The notes below the pieces were generated by a model. It was given only the letters and a program-made list of their open reading frames with translations. It was not told the DNA's origin and searched no databases. Shown one piece after another: positions 1-9,019 of a stretch of 32,422 nucleotides of DNA. The position numbers were made by a program, and so were the translations under genes. Source of the stretch: Carnobacterium_A sp036639135 (GTDB lineage Bacteria > Bacillota > Bacilli > Lactobacillales > Carnobacteriaceae); contig JAVWJE010000011.1 in assembly GCA_036639135.1 (NCBI GenBank), positions 1 through 32,422 of the forward strand, written 5' to 3'. Each line of letters starts with the position of its first letter. Position 1 is the stretch's first letter.

Positions 1-8
1 CAACTCAT
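1..8 (-). CDS. Start of a further gene, cut by the window edge
   Basis: An ATG at 8-6 follows an AAGGAG at 25-20, about 11 bases upstream, directly after the PTS EIIC gene. Only two and a half codons are in the window, so no product can be named. A phospho-beta-glucosidase or other PTS-linked gene would fit the context, but this is inference. Confidence 0.35.
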
Positions 9-33
9 TTAATAGCGTACTCCTTTTTTTGCT

Positions 34-1290
34 CTATCCTTGTTTTATTGCTTCTTCTTGATTTAATTGTTGTCCTATTTCAATCGCTAACTGTCTCTTT
101 TCAACTATTTTGAAAAATGGCAAATAAATGAGATAGGAAATAAAAATAGTAAAAACTGACCAAATAGCTGCTGGTATATTGCCATTTGTTGCTAGATAAG
201 GTCCAATGATGGGAGGAATCGTCCACGGAACAAGAAACACAATTTTACCGATGATTCCAAATTTCATTAGCAAGTAACTACTCGCTCCTAAGATCATCGG
301 AGTTCCTATAAAAGGAATCATCATGATGGGATTCATTACAATCGGAAATCCAAAGATGACTGGCTCATTAATACAAAAAATAGAGGATGGAAAGGATAAT
401 TTTCCAAGAGAACGATACAATTTACTCTTAGAGCGTAACATCGCTAGAACTAACCCCATTGTAGCTCCAGAGCCCCCAATACTCATAAATAAAATCCAAA
501 ACCCATCCGCTGTTTCATAGGGGATCGGTTGACCATTTTGAAATGCTGCTGTATTGGCAGCTAAGTACCCTAAAAATATTGGCGTGGCAATGCCAGCTAA
601 AACATTTGGCCCATGAATGCCAGAGCTCCATAAAAAACAAGCAAGTAAAGTGTACACCATCAAACCTGGTAAAGTACTCAAACCAAACACAAGAGGTTGA
701 AAAATCCATTGTAAAATTTCATTAAGATTCACACCCAGTAAAACGCGAAAAATCCAGACAAATACGATTACTGCTCCTGCTGGTAGTAAACTCGCAAAAG
801 AACGTGCAACGGAAGGTGGGACACCTTCAGGCATTTTAATCGTGATGTTGTTCGTCGTAAAGAAACGATAAACAAATGTAGTCAATATCGCGACCATAAT
901 AGCTGTGAACATGCCAGTTGCATCAAGCAATGCCGTATTTATTTTAAATTCATCCGTTAGCGTCGCTAAGAGAAAGGCAATGGTCGTAATTACTGTATTT
1001 GAGATAGGATCCACGTTGTATTCTACAGCCATATTGTATCCAATACCAATGGCGGAAATTAATCCAAGTAACCCAAACGTCACAGTAACGGGTGCATTTA
1101 GTTTTCCGGCAATTGGAGCAATAAATTCTGTCCAAGCTTTGATGGGAAGATTACCGATAATGAGAAAAAAACTTCCAGCAATCGTAAAAGGGATGGTCAA
1201 TGTTAACCCATTTCGAATGGCGGTTAATATTTTATTTTCTCCCACTTTTAAAAAGAATGGCAATACAAATTTTTCTATTCCTGTCAGCAT
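34..1290 (-). CDS. celB: PTS sugar transporter subunit IIC, cellobiose/lactose family
   Basis: Integral membrane EIIC of a sugar phosphotransferase system, which would import a beta-glucoside or chitobiose/cellobiose-type sugar together with EIIA and EIIB proteins. The 418-residue protein has about ten hydrophobic segments and the family motifs: the GVPPSVARSF segment near the middle, the PGL(M)VYTLL stretch, the HGPN loop and the strongly conserved NEPVIFGFPIVMNP motif near residue 310-325. Length is close to the family norm (about 410-450). The ATG follows AGGAGGAAACATT. No EIIA or EIIB gene is seen in the window; they may lie left of it or elsewhere. The exact substrate cannot be read from the sequence, and the symbol is by family resemblance only. 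Confidence 0.85.
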   Translation of the reverse strand: MLTGIEKFVLPFFLKVGENKILTAIRNGLTLTIPFTIAGSFFLIIGNLPIKAWTEFIAPIAGKLNAPVTVTFGLLGLISAIGIGYNMAVEYNVDPISNTVITTIAFLLATLTDEFKINTALLDATGMFTAIMVAILTTFVYRFFTTNNITIKMPEGVPPSVARSFASLLPAGAVIVFVWIFRVLLGVNLNEILQWIFQPLVFGLSTLPGLMVYTLLACFLWSSGIHGPNVLAGIATPIFLGYLAANTAAFQNGQPIPYETADGFWILFMSIGGSGATMGLVLAMLRSKSKLYRSLGKLSFPSSIFCINEPVIFGFPIVMNPIMMIPFIGTPMILGASSYLLMKFGIIGKIVFLVPWTIPPIIGPYLATNGNIPAAIWSVFTIFISYLIYLPFFKIVEKRQLAIEIGQQLNQEEAIKQG

Positions 1291-1381
1291 AATGTTTCCT
1301 CCTACTTAATTGTTCACTTAAATAACTATAGTTTACCTAACTAGCAGACTATTGGGAATTATTTCACCTCGAAGAAAAGAA

Positions 1382-1942
1382 CTATGATAACTTAAAAACG
1401 TGTTTGATTTGTTCAGCAGTCTCTTCTGCTGATAAATCAGTAGTCTTAATCCTTACGTAATTTTTTTCTTGTATCTCATCTTCTCTCGAATTTAAGCGAT
1501 AGTTGTTTAATGATTCAAGTAAATCTTTCTCAGAATGCTCCGTATCCCGTTTGCTTGGTTTGTGTTTTAAACGATTCGCAGATAAATTTCTAGCTAACCG
1601 CTCATCGATGTCTGCTTCTAGTTCAACAAAAAAGATTTCTCCTCCTGCTGATAAAATCAACTCACGTGTTTCTTCTATGAATTGCCAATCCTCTTTTGAA
1701 TCGAAATCCCAAACCATTGTAAAAATAATCCCTTCTTTATCCATTTTTATCATTGATTGGAAGATACTTTTTCTAATCAGGGTAGACAATCGGAATGTTT
1801 CAGGTGTGTAATCTAAAAATTTGGATAATAAATCAATTGTCAGATGATTATGTAATAAAGGAAACCCTATTTTCTTTTCTAACTCTTGACCAACAGTCAT
1901 TTTCCCAACAGCTTGCGGTCCGAATATAAAAATTAGTTTCAT
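1382..1942 (-). CDS. P-loop nucleotide kinase of the shikimate-kinase-like/AAA_33 type
   Basis: A 186-residue cytoplasmic kinase-like protein. The N-terminus MKLIFIFGPQAVGKMTVG contains a Walker A motif of the GxxxxGKMT type at residues 8-16, as in shikimate kinase-like and chloramphenicol-phosphotransferase-like proteins. A basic stretch with several Arg residues (LARNLSANRLKHKPSKRD, about residues 115-132) resembles the lid region of small-molecule kinases. The ATG follows an AAGGAAGAGGAC ribosome site. It is a single gene with the ABC exporter terminator just upstream. The substrate is not recognisable; proteins like this are usually annotated only as AAA-family ATPase or kinase. Confidence 0.7.
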   Translation of the reverse strand: MKLIFIFGPQAVGKMTVGQELEKKIGFPLLHNHLTIDLLSKFLDYTPETFRLSTLIRKSIFQSMIKMDKEGIIFTMVWDFDSKEDWQFIEETRELILSAGGEIFFVELEADIDERLARNLSANRLKHKPSKRDTEHSEKDLLESLNNYRLNSREDEIQEKNYVRIKTTDLSAEETAEQIKHVFKLS

Positions 1943-1974
1943 TGTCCTCTTCCTTTCATTTTAAAGTAATAAAA

Positions 1975-2016
1975 AAATTCAAACAACACCGGAACTTCTT
2001 CCCGTTGTTTGAATTT
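1975..2016 (-). terminator. Rho-independent terminator of the ABC export operon
   Basis: Inverted repeat with a 13-bp stem (1975-1987 AAATTCAAACAAC pairing with 2004-2016) and a 16-nt loop. On the minus strand it is followed by a run of T. It lies 18 bases past the permease stop codon. Confidence 0.85.
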
Positions 2017-2033
2017 CTTTTTGAATACTAGTC

Positions 2034-3272
2034 TTATTGATAAATGGCTTTAATCGGATCCATTTTAGCAGCATTAACTGCTGGCATGATACCGAAAAAT
2101 AGTCCAGTTAAAACAGAGACAGATGTCGATAATAAAATAGTTTTCATCGTTAATACGGGTTCTAGGTCCATAAAACTCCCTGCTAATACGGCTATGCCAT
2201 ATCCAGAAATCAAACCTAATATTCCACCAATAAAAGTGATAAAGGCTGCTTCAAGAATAAATTGAAATAAAATCGTTCGCGGTTTTGCTCCAATAGCCCG
2301 CCGGATACCAATTTCACGTTTGCGTTCGGTAACAGATACATACATAATATTCATTACGCCAATGCCTCCTACCAATAGAGAAATAGCGGTTATCGCCATT
2401 AAGAAGTTGACAATTCCTGCCATATAGCTTTCCATTTCTTGTTGCATTTCTTCATTAGAGCGATCTTCTTCAAATGTTCCTTGTTCATCAGGATACGTTT
2501 CTCCTAATTCTTGAATAATGCTTTCAGTAGCAGTATAGCGATCGGTGTTCTCTTCAAACTTAATTTTCAATGCCGTAATCGGTTTATACTTAGTCAATTC
2601 ATTGTAAGAAGAACGAGTCACAACAGATGACGCAGCAGTCATATAATCATCTCCCCCGCCGGTTATTGGCGTGGCTTCATAATCATAAGGGGTTTTAATC
2701 CCAACTACTTGGTACATATAGCCATTAAGAGAAATGGCTTGTCCAATCATATCTTCAGGGTTATCAATCATAATACCATACTCAAATACATCATGAGACA
2801 AAACAATGACATCCTGATTAGCATCGGCTGCAGTCAAATTTCTACCATATAAAACAGAATGATCTTCACTATAAGGAGTCAATTGAACCGAAGACATTTG
2901 ACCGAAATAATTAAAATCGGCATTGATAGTCTCAGTTGAGCCGCCCATTCCCATGCCTTCCCCATATTCGGGTAAAACAGATTTTACACCACTCGTTTTT
3001 TGAACTCGTTTCATATCAACTCTTGAAAAAGCAAAGGTTGATTCTTCATAATACGTAGGATCTTCAGACATTGGCATCACGTATTGAATCTTAACCTCAT
3101 TTGAGTTGGTTGAGTCAGCTAGTGAAATGGTTTGCTGTCTAATCCCTTCTCCTAAAGCGGCAATGGTTACGACTGAAGCAATCCCAATGATAATACCTAA
3201 CATAGTTAGAAAAACTCTAAGTTTATGAGCTTTCAAACTCAATAATGTACTGATTAAAAGATTGTGTGTCAT
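2034..3272 (-). CDS. ABC transporter permease, MacB/FtsX type
   Basis: Membrane permease of a MacB-like exporter, working with the ATPase and adaptor encoded upstream. N-terminal membrane segment (about residues 15-40), a large extracellular MacB_PCD domain (about 45-280) and three C-terminal membrane segments with the FtsX-domain motif VTERKREIGIRRAIGA just after the second. The start chosen is ATG at 3272: an AGGTGA lies 7 bases upstream, whereas the TTG six bases earlier is too close to it. The ATG overlaps the ATPase stop in an ATGA, which suggests translational coupling. Family members export antimicrobial peptides, toxins or lipoprotein-like substrates; the substrate here is unknown. 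It resembles Bacillus YknZ in layout. Confidence 0.85.
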   Translation of the reverse strand: MTHNLLISTLLSLKAHKLRVFLTMLGIIIGIASVVTIAALGEGIRQQTISLADSTNSNEVKIQYVMPMSEDPTYYEESTFAFSRVDMKRVQKTSGVKSVLPEYGEGMGMGGSTETINADFNYFGQMSSVQLTPYSEDHSVLYGRNLTAADANQDVIVLSHDVFEYGIMIDNPEDMIGQAISLNGYMYQVVGIKTPYDYEATPITGGGDDYMTAASSVVTRSSYNELTKYKPITALKIKFEENTDRYTATESIIQELGETYPDEQGTFEEDRSNEEMQQEMESYMAGIVNFLMAITAISLLVGGIGVMNIMYVSVTERKREIGIRRAIGAKPRTILFQFILEAAFITFIGGILGLISGYGIAVLAGSFMDLEPVLTMKTILLSTSVSVLTGLFFGIMPAVNAAKMDPIKAIYQ

Positions 3273-3976
3273 AAACAAGTCACCTCTTCTTCAAAACAAC
3301 CATCTTTCATATAAATGACTCGAGAAGCATAGGTTGTCAAGTCGTTGTCATGAGTTACCATGACAATGGTTTTCCCTTCATCATTTAATTGCTTCAATGT
3401 ATCCATGATGATTTTTCCTGTTTCACTATCTAATGCGCCTGTTGGTTCATCCGCCATAATCAATAATGGGTCGTTAACCAATGCCCGGGCAATCGCTACA
3501 CGTTGCTGTTGTCCTCCAGACAATTCGGTTGTTTTGTCTTTCAGTTTTTCTCCAATCCCAACTAAATTTAAATACTGTTGCGCTTTTTCTTTCTTTTCTT
3601 TTGCATGATGGATCCCTTTATAAACCATTGGCAATTCGACGTTTTGTTGAACATTCAATGATTCAATTAAGAAAAATTGTTGAAAAACGAATCCAAAAAA
3701 AGCATTTCGATAATCAGATTTTTTATTTTCATTTAAAGAAGATACATCTTCTCCGCGAAAATGATAAGTCCCAGAAGTGATGCGGTCTAAAAAGCCAATA
3801 ATATTCATCATCGTTGTTTTTCCACTACCCGACTTGCCCATAATCATAATAAATTCACCTTCATAAATCTTTAAATCTAATCCTTTTAAAATAGTTGTTT
3901 CCTGTTTTCCACGTTTAAATGTTTTAGTCACGTTTGTTAGTTCGATTAGAGGTTGAGTTGTTTCTGTTTTTTCCAT
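3269..3976 (-). CDS. ABC transporter ATP-binding protein, MacB/LolD type
   Basis: Cytoplasmic ATPase subunit of the exporter. Visible motifs: Walker A GKSGSGKTT (about residues 47-55), Q-loop FVFQQFFL, signature LSGGQQQRVAIARAL, Walker B LLIMADEPTGALD and the switch histidine in MVTHD. The 235-residue length is typical of the LolD/YknY family. It is the middle gene of the operon: it begins 11 bases after the adaptor stop and its stop overlaps the permease start. Powering of a MacA-MacB-like efflux complex is inferred from this gene order. Confidence 0.92.
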   Translation of the reverse strand: MEKTETTQPLIELTNVTKTFKRGKQETTILKGLDLKIYEGEFIMIMGKSGSGKTTMMNIIGFLDRITSGTYHFRGEDVSSLNENKKSDYRNAFFGFVFQQFFLIESLNVQQNVELPMVYKGIHHAKEKKEKAQQYLNLVGIGEKLKDKTTELSGGQQQRVAIARALVNDPLLIMADEPTGALDSETGKIIMDTLKQLNDEGKTIVMVTHDNDLTTYASRVIYMKDGCFEEEVTCL

Positions 3977-3987
3977 CTTTTCTCCCC

Positions 3988-5127
3988 CTACTCTTCCACG
4001 TTGATAGAATCCATTGTTTCTATATTAGCTGAGTCATCAAGCAACTGGCCTTCTTCAACCGGAATTTTTGAAGAGACAATTAGTTGATCTTCGGCTTCCA
4101 ACCCACTCGTTACAATGGTATTTTCTCCTTCTTCTTTGCCCAATTGAACAACGCGTCTAACAACTGTTCCAAAATCATTTACTAAGACATAATGAACGTT
4201 TTCATCTTCGTGAAGAATAGCTTTTGTTGGAATGGTAATAGCTTCTTTTCCAATGTTAACAACCGCTTGAACATGATAGCCATTGCGAATGCCTTCTAAC
4301 GTATCTAAAGAAAGTTTTACTGGGTAGCTAGACATGGTTGACGTTTGCCCATAATCGCCTTCTTCAGCACCAGCTTCTGTTGGATTTAAATCAATAAAAT
4401 TTACCTTTCCCATAACCGTGTAATCATTAGAAATAACTTTGATGTCAGCTGTTTGTTCGCTAGCTAGTTTGCCTACGTCTTTCTCATTAACAGTTCCAGC
4501 AACATAAAATGAATCTGAAATAAGTTTTAAAATAGGCGATTCTGCATCTTTTACTTCTGGCACATAAACTTTACCTTTAAAAGGCGCTACGATATTTTTA
4601 TAGCGTTGTTCTTTTAAAGAGGCAATATTGTTATATAATTCCGTTATTTCTGCATCTAAATCATCCGTACTCATATCCATTTTTATTTCTTCTAATGTTT
4701 GAGTTCGTTCTTCTTCTGGTAATTTATTCCAACTTTTGATGGCTAAGTCTCTTTTATAAATCGCGTTTGAGCGTTGGGTTTCCATTCTCGCAACTTGGTT
4801 CGTTGAATCGCTCAACTGTGTGGCTACTTCGGTATTTTCATACGTGTAAAAAAGGCTGCCTTTTTCTACCGTTTCCCCATTTTTCACTTGTAAGTCGCCT
4901 ATAACTCCATAAGCTTCTTCTTTACGAAACTCTTGAGATTGTTCAGGTTTAACCGTTCCATTAACGAAAACTTGCTCCATACTCGGGACAGTAAAGTACT
5001 CAATGCCATATGGATCTTCAACTTCTTCAATTACTGGTTCTTTTGAAAAAAATACTCGCTGTAAAATGATTGCTGCAATAACTACTACTACTATTATTCC
5101 TAACACTATTCCTATTTTCTTTTTCAT
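3988..5127 (-). CDS. Efflux adaptor subunit, HlyD/MacA-like membrane fusion protein
   Basis: First gene of the export operon. One N-terminal membrane anchor (about residues 5-25, very rich in Ile and Val) precedes an extracytoplasmic adaptor: a lipoyl/biotinyl-like half motif (VKNGETVEKGSLFYTYEN), a charged helical hairpin with likely coiled coil (about 110-170), the second half motif (IVAPFKGKVYVPE) and beta-barrel domains. In Gram-positives such proteins connect the MacB-like permease to substrate at the cell surface, as YknX does with YknYZ. ATG at 5127 follows an AAGGGAGATACATA site. A regulated antimicrobial-peptide or toxin export role is plausible, but no regulator gene is adjacent. 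Confidence 0.85.
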   Translation of the reverse strand: MKKKIGIVLGIIVVVVIAAIILQRVFFSKEPVIEEVEDPYGIEYFTVPSMEQVFVNGTVKPEQSQEFRKEEAYGVIGDLQVKNGETVEKGSLFYTYENTEVATQLSDSTNQVARMETQRSNAIYKRDLAIKSWNKLPEEERTQTLEEIKMDMSTDDLDAEITELYNNIASLKEQRYKNIVAPFKGKVYVPEVKDAESPILKLISDSFYVAGTVNEKDVGKLASEQTADIKVISNDYTVMGKVNFIDLNPTEAGAEEGDYGQTSTMSSYPVKLSLDTLEGIRNGYHVQAVVNIGKEAITIPTKAILHEDENVHYVLVNDFGTVVRRVVQLGKEEGENTIVTSGLEAEDQLIVSSKIPVEEGQLLDDSANIETMDSINVEE

Positions 5128-5346
5128 TATGTATCTCCCTTATTATTTAATCGTTCAATCTTTAACATGCCTAGCTGTTTTTATGTAACTTGTTTTGACT
5201 CCTTTTCCATTTATTTCATTGTCTTAGATTCTTTCAAAATAGCGGTTGCTTTTTTTAATTGTTATGCTAGCATCATACCTTATTCTTCCATTTAATTCTA
5301 TCGTTTTTTAAATTAAGTTTCTTTTGTTATTTTTAGTACAAAAAAA

Positions 5347-5383
5347 GAAGCAAGTAGCCCATTAAATTGGACAAACTTGCTTC
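5347..5383 (-). terminator. Terminator of the D-lactate dehydrogenase operon
   Basis: Stem GAAGCAAGT (5347-5355) pairs with ACTTGCTTC (5375-5383), and on the minus strand a T-run follows. It sits 24 bases after the dehydrogenase stop. The remaining upstream stretch of the export operon (5128-5346) is AT-rich and shows no clear operator. Confidence 0.85.
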
Positions 5384-5406
5384 CTTTTTGTAACTTAAGC
5401 AAATGC

Positions 5407-6399
5407 TTATTTCACTTCAAATGCACTTTTACCAGTAGTTATGATATCACTTGTTGCATCTAATGATCCTTCTACTAAGTTCAAAACAGCCGTTTCTGTG
5501 TAGAAGGCAATGTGAGGCGTGTAAAATACATCGTCTCTTGCCATTAATGCGTTGAAGACATCATCTTGAATTGGAGCACCTTTTAAATCTTTATTAACAA
5601 ATGAATGTTCGTTTTCATAGGTATCTAAAACAGCTCCAGCTAATTTATTGCTTTCTAAAGCTTCAAGTAAGTCTTCCGTTTTAACAATGGTTCCTCTAGC
5701 TGTATTTACTAAGAATGCGCCGTCTTTCATTTGCGCAAACAATTCTTTGTTAAACAAGTGGAAGTTGTCATCTGTTGCAGGCATATGAATGGATATCAAG
5801 TCTACTTCTTTCACTAATTCTTCAAGTGTATCGGTGTATCTCATTGTTTTGCGTGCCTCATCATTTGGATACAAGTCAAAACCTAGAATTTCAGCACCAA
5901 AACCAGCAAATAATTCACCCGTAATGCGACCGATACGGCCAGTTCCCACAATCCCAATTTTCATTGAGCGAACTTCTCTACTTAGAATCGATTTAGTCCA
6001 ACTAAAGTCATGTTTTTCAACATTTTTTCTAATTAAATCCATGTGACGAATCATACTTAATGAAGCTGTTACAGCAAACTCAGCAATTGCGTTCGGTGAA
6101 TAAGCAGGTACGTTTGTAATCAATAACCCATTTTCTTTAGCTAATTTCAAATCAAACATATCGTAACCAGCTGAACGTGTAGCCAATTGCTTGATACCCA
6201 TTTCAGCTAATGCTGGATAAAGTTTCTCATCTAGTTTACCTGTTTGTTGGATTAATACGCCGTCTTTGCCTTTAACTTTATCAAGAGTATCCATTGTTAA
6301 AATTTCTGTTACACTTTCAACATGTACACCTGTTTTTTCGCTCCATACCATTGCTGCATCTCTTTCATCTTCGCGTGTTCCAAACATAATTAAGTTCAT
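5407..6399 (-). CDS. ldhD: D-lactate dehydrogenase (D-2-hydroxyacid dehydrogenase)
   Basis: NAD-dependent reduction of pyruvate to D-lactate in the cytoplasm. The 330-residue protein matches the D-isomer 2-hydroxyacid dehydrogenase fold. It has the Rossmann motif GTGRIG at residues 152-157, and the catalytic Arg235 (NTARGTIV), Glu264 (DTYENE) and His296 (TPHIAFYTETAV), the same numbers as in the well-studied Lactobacillus enzyme. A good GGAGGAATAACA site precedes the ATG. It is the second gene after the PTS_EIIC_2 protein, 52 bases apart, with one terminator behind it. A related 2-hydroxyisocaproate dehydrogenase activity cannot be excluded from sequence alone. A Rex-like site upstream of the pair fits NADH/NAD control. 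Confidence 0.9.
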   Translation of the reverse strand: MNLIMFGTREDERDAAMVWSEKTGVHVESVTEILTMDTLDKVKGKDGVLIQQTGKLDEKLYPALAEMGIKQLATRSAGYDMFDLKLAKENGLLITNVPAYSPNAIAEFAVTASLSMIRHMDLIRKNVEKHDFSWTKSILSREVRSMKIGIVGTGRIGRITGELFAGFGAEILGFDLYPNDEARKTMRYTDTLEELVKEVDLISIHMPATDDNFHLFNKELFAQMKDGAFLVNTARGTIVKTEDLLEALESNKLAGAVLDTYENEHSFVNKDLKGAPIQDDVFNALMARDDVFYTPHIAFYTETAVLNLVEGSLDATSDIITTGKSAFEVK

Positions 6400-6451
6400 T
6401 TGTTATTCCTCCATTATAGTATCGTTTATCTATTTTTATAAAAGGTGATGA

Positions 6452-7513
6452 TTATTTGGCAGTGAAAAATTTAAAGATATCTTTATCGTAAACTTTTAAT
6501 ACTTTACATAAAACAAAGTCTGCAAGGTACGCACTAGCAAATGGAATAACAAAAAATGTTAAAACAGCTACTCCAAGGTTAGCAAGTGCGCTACCTTCCA
6601 TAAATTTAATCGCATTAATTGGTCCAACTAATCCTGAGAAACCAAAACCAGCTGAGAAAGGTGTTCCTTGAATATTAAAGATAGCAGCAAACACTGCACT
6701 AATTGTAGCACTAAAAGCAAGTGGTAAACAAATAACTGGATGTTTGATTAAGTTTGGCATCATCATTTTCATTGCGCCTAGACCAACTGATGACGTTACA
6801 CCAATACTGTTTACTTTCAAAGATCCAACAACTAATGAAGCAGCTGCCGCACAAATACCTATGTTTGCTGCACCTGATGCAAGACCTGAAAGACCAATCG
6901 CTGTGGCAATCGCAACTGTTGAAATAGGTGAAATAATAATGATTGAAAATGAAACAGCGATTAAGATACTCATTAAAATGGGTTGTAATTCAGTAAAGCT
7001 GTTAATTAAAGCACCAATTGTTGAAGTAATCATTTTTACATAAGGAAGAGTGAATGAACCAACCGCACCAGCTCCTGCTCCTGCTAAAATTGGTAACAAC
7101 AAAATGGTCATTGAACCTAGCTTGTTGCCAATGGCCATAACTAAAACCACTGCTAAAGCAGCTGTTAACATCGTGTTGATTAAATCACCAATACCAACAA
7201 GCATAAAGGCACCATCCGTAATCACATAAGCACCAGAGCCAACTAACGCAGCTGCACCAACAATAATAGTTTGCATTGGGTTTAATTTAAATTGCATAGC
7301 AATTAATACACCCACGATAATAGGAACTGAATATTGGAATCCTTGAACAACATGTAATAAAGAAAGGAAGATCTCCATTTTTGTTCCTAAAAACTTAAAT
7401 AATTCTCCTAAAATAGCATTTGGAATCAAACCAACAACAATACCTGTTGCTGTTCCGGCTAAAACACGGTTTAAAAATACTTTTCCTGATAACTTTGTTT
7501 CATTTTCTGACAT
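6452..7513 (-). CDS. PTS_EIIC_2-family membrane protein without other PTS parts
   Basis: A 353-residue, very hydrophobic polytopic membrane protein with about ten segments, Gly/Ala-rich, resembling the PTS_EIIC_2 family (stand-alone EIIC-like proteins; assignment by recall, not by search). No EIIA or EIIB domain is fused or adjacent. It is the first gene of a two-gene unit with the D-lactate dehydrogenase, and the ATG follows TTTAGGAGGAATTTAT. From this position I infer transport of a small carboxylate or a link to fermentation, but no substrate motif is visible. A sugar role is the alternative. Confidence 0.75.
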   Translation of the reverse strand: MSENETKLSGKVFLNRVLAGTATGIVVGLIPNAILGELFKFLGTKMEIFLSLLHVVQGFQYSVPIIVGVLIAMQFKLNPMQTIIVGAAALVGSGAYVITDGAFMLVGIGDLINTMLTAALAVVLVMAIGNKLGSMTILLLPILAGAGAGAVGSFTLPYVKMITSTIGALINSFTELQPILMSILIAVSFSIIIISPISTVAIATAIGLSGLASGAANIGICAAAASLVVGSLKVNSIGVTSSVGLGAMKMMMPNLIKHPVICLPLAFSATISAVFAAIFNIQGTPFSAGFGFSGLVGPINAIKFMEGSALANLGVAVLTFFVIPFASAYLADFVLCKVLKVYDKDIFKFFTAK

Positions 7514-7703
7514 ATAAATTCCTCCTAAAGTATGCTGCTTCTTTTCAATCTCTAAACTTTAATCTGTGTCAGTAAAATAGATGAGTTTCCAAATTTTTTC
7601 TGAATAAATAACAAACCTAACCGTTTTCTATCTTGTATTGGTTCCTCTTTTTTTGATGATTAGAAAGGTAGTTACATTTATAATATCGTATAATAGCAAT
7701 TGG

Positions 7704-7721
7704 TTGTGCAACTATTCACTA
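7704..7721. promoter_or_regulatory. Rex-like operator upstream of the D-lactate dehydrogenase operon
   Basis: TTGTGC-AACTAT-TCACTA matches 10 of the 12 fixed bases of the Rex consensus TTGTGA-N6-TCACAA. On the minus strand its left part gives TTGCAC, a possible -35, followed 15 bases later by TACGAT. It lies about 190 bases before the PTS_EIIC_2 start. Rex control of lactate dehydrogenases is established in Gram-positives; here it is inferred from the motif. The rest of 7514-7857 shows no gene. Confidence 0.45.
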
Positions 7722-7857
7722 ACGCTTCCTTAGTATCACGTATTCTCTAAATTATGTCAAGGGTTAATTGGTTCTTTTTTCACAAATAGATAGAGCGAGC
7801 GCTTTATTTTCAGAAATTCGTTTTTATGAAAATTTTCTGTCTTTTTCAACTTAAAAA

Positions 7858-7892
7858 AAGTCTGATAACTAGAATAAGTGGTTATCAGACTT
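7858..7892 (-). terminator. Terminator of the AI-2E family permease gene
   Basis: A 12-bp perfect stem (AAGTCTGATAAC at 7858-7869 with 7881-7892) and an 11-nt loop, followed on the minus strand by a run of T. Confidence 0.88.
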
Positions 7893-7912
7893 TTAACACA
7901 TAAAAGATAAAA

Positions 7913-9019
7913 TTAATTCTCTAAAGGATGTTCCCTTTTTTGTTTTTCTTCCAGTATTATTTCTTTAATATAAATGACAATCGTTTTGACCACTGCAAAA
8001 CCAGGTACCCCAAACATAATTCCTACAATACCGGCCATTTTTCCAGCAACCAATAAAACAACAATAATCGTTAAGGGATGAATATCCAAACTCTTACCTA
8101 CAAATTTTGGCGTCAAGAAATTAGCATCTATTTGTTGAATAACAAAAATTAATAGAGCAACTAAAAAGGCTTTTCCTGGAGAAATGGTCAACCCAATAAT
8201 AAAAGCGGGTGCTGCACCGATAAAAGGTCCAATATAAGGAATCATATTGGTAGCTCCACAGATAATCGCTAACAATAAGCTGTATGGCAAACCAATAAAA
8301 AGAATCCCAATATAAACCAAAATACCAACTACAATACTTGCTAAACCTTTCCCACTTATATAACCAGAAACCACATCATTCATTTGGCTTAATAGTTCAC
8401 TGACGTGTTTCTTGTATTTCGTTGGAAATAAATTTGCAACTGCTGGTTTAAATTTCTGCCCATCGTGAAAAAGATAGAATAAGATAATGGGAACCGTGAT
8501 TAAAACAACGGTAAATCCAGTAATTTTTGAAACAATTGAACTAATACTCGTTGTAATGGATGACAAAACGGTATTAGAAATTGTGTCTAATGAGAGATTT
8601 AAGCGCATCAACACTTCCTCATAGTCTATTTTTTCAAAACCTGGAATTCGTTTAAGGTCTTCTGCTTGAATTTCGATATTCGCAATAATAGTGGGAATAT
8701 TTACAATCAATTCACTTAATTGCTCCAATAACAAAGGGACAACTTTTATTCCAAAAGAAATGGTTCCACCAATGACCAAAACCATCACAATAATAATACC
8801 ATAGGTTCTTTTTACTTTGCCTTTTTCAATCAGTTTGATAAAGGGATTCATTAAATAATACAAAAACCCTGAGATCAATACGGGAATAAATAAGGTCGAA
8901 AATAACGCATATAACGGCTGAAAAACGAAACTAATTTTGGTCGATATGTAAATCGTCAACACTGCTGCCAATGACCATAATGTCCAAAACAATAATTTTG
9001 AACTTTTAAATAAATTCAT
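7913..9019 (-). CDS. AI-2E family transporter (PerM/YueF-like permease)
   Basis: A 368-residue polytopic membrane protein of the AI-2 exporter superfamily. Visible features are the N-terminal pair of membrane helices, a soluble stretch near residues 105-160, and the hallmark segment NMIPYIGPFIGAAPA around residue 255-270, followed by an IQQIDANFLTPK motif. Members have been linked to autoinducer-2 export or Na+/H+ antiport, but most are uncharacterised, so no substrate is claimed. It is a single gene with its own terminator; the ATG at 9019 follows an AAGGAGAAAATAA site. Confidence 0.85.
   Translation of the reverse strand: MNLFKSSKLLFWTLWSLAAVLTIYISTKISFVFQPLYALFSTLFIPVLISGFLYYLMNPFIKLIEKGKVKRTYGIIIVMVLVIGGTISFGIKVVPLLLEQLSELIVNIPTIIANIEIQAEDLKRIPGFEKIDYEEVLMRLNLSLDTISNTVLSSITTSISSIVSKITGFTVVLITVPIILFYLFHDGQKFKPAVANLFPTKYKKHVSELLSQMNDVVSGYISGKGLASIVVGILVYIGILFIGLPYSLLLAIICGATNMIPYIGPFIGAAPAFIIGLTISPGKAFLVALLIFVIQQIDANFLTPKFVGKSLDIHPLTIIVVLLVAGKMAGIVGIMFGVPGFAVVKTIVIYIKEIILEEKQKREHPLEN

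Noticed and set aside
905..1309. 134-codon plus-strand frame inside the PTS EIIC gene, and other antisense frames of 60-130 codons
   Set aside because: They mirror hydrophobic minus-strand genes, have no ribosome sites and do not resemble known proteins.
7514..7857. A second gene between the AI-2E permease and the PTS_EIIC_2 gene
   Set aside because: All frames are broken by stops; only the Rex-like site and a possible promoter were found.
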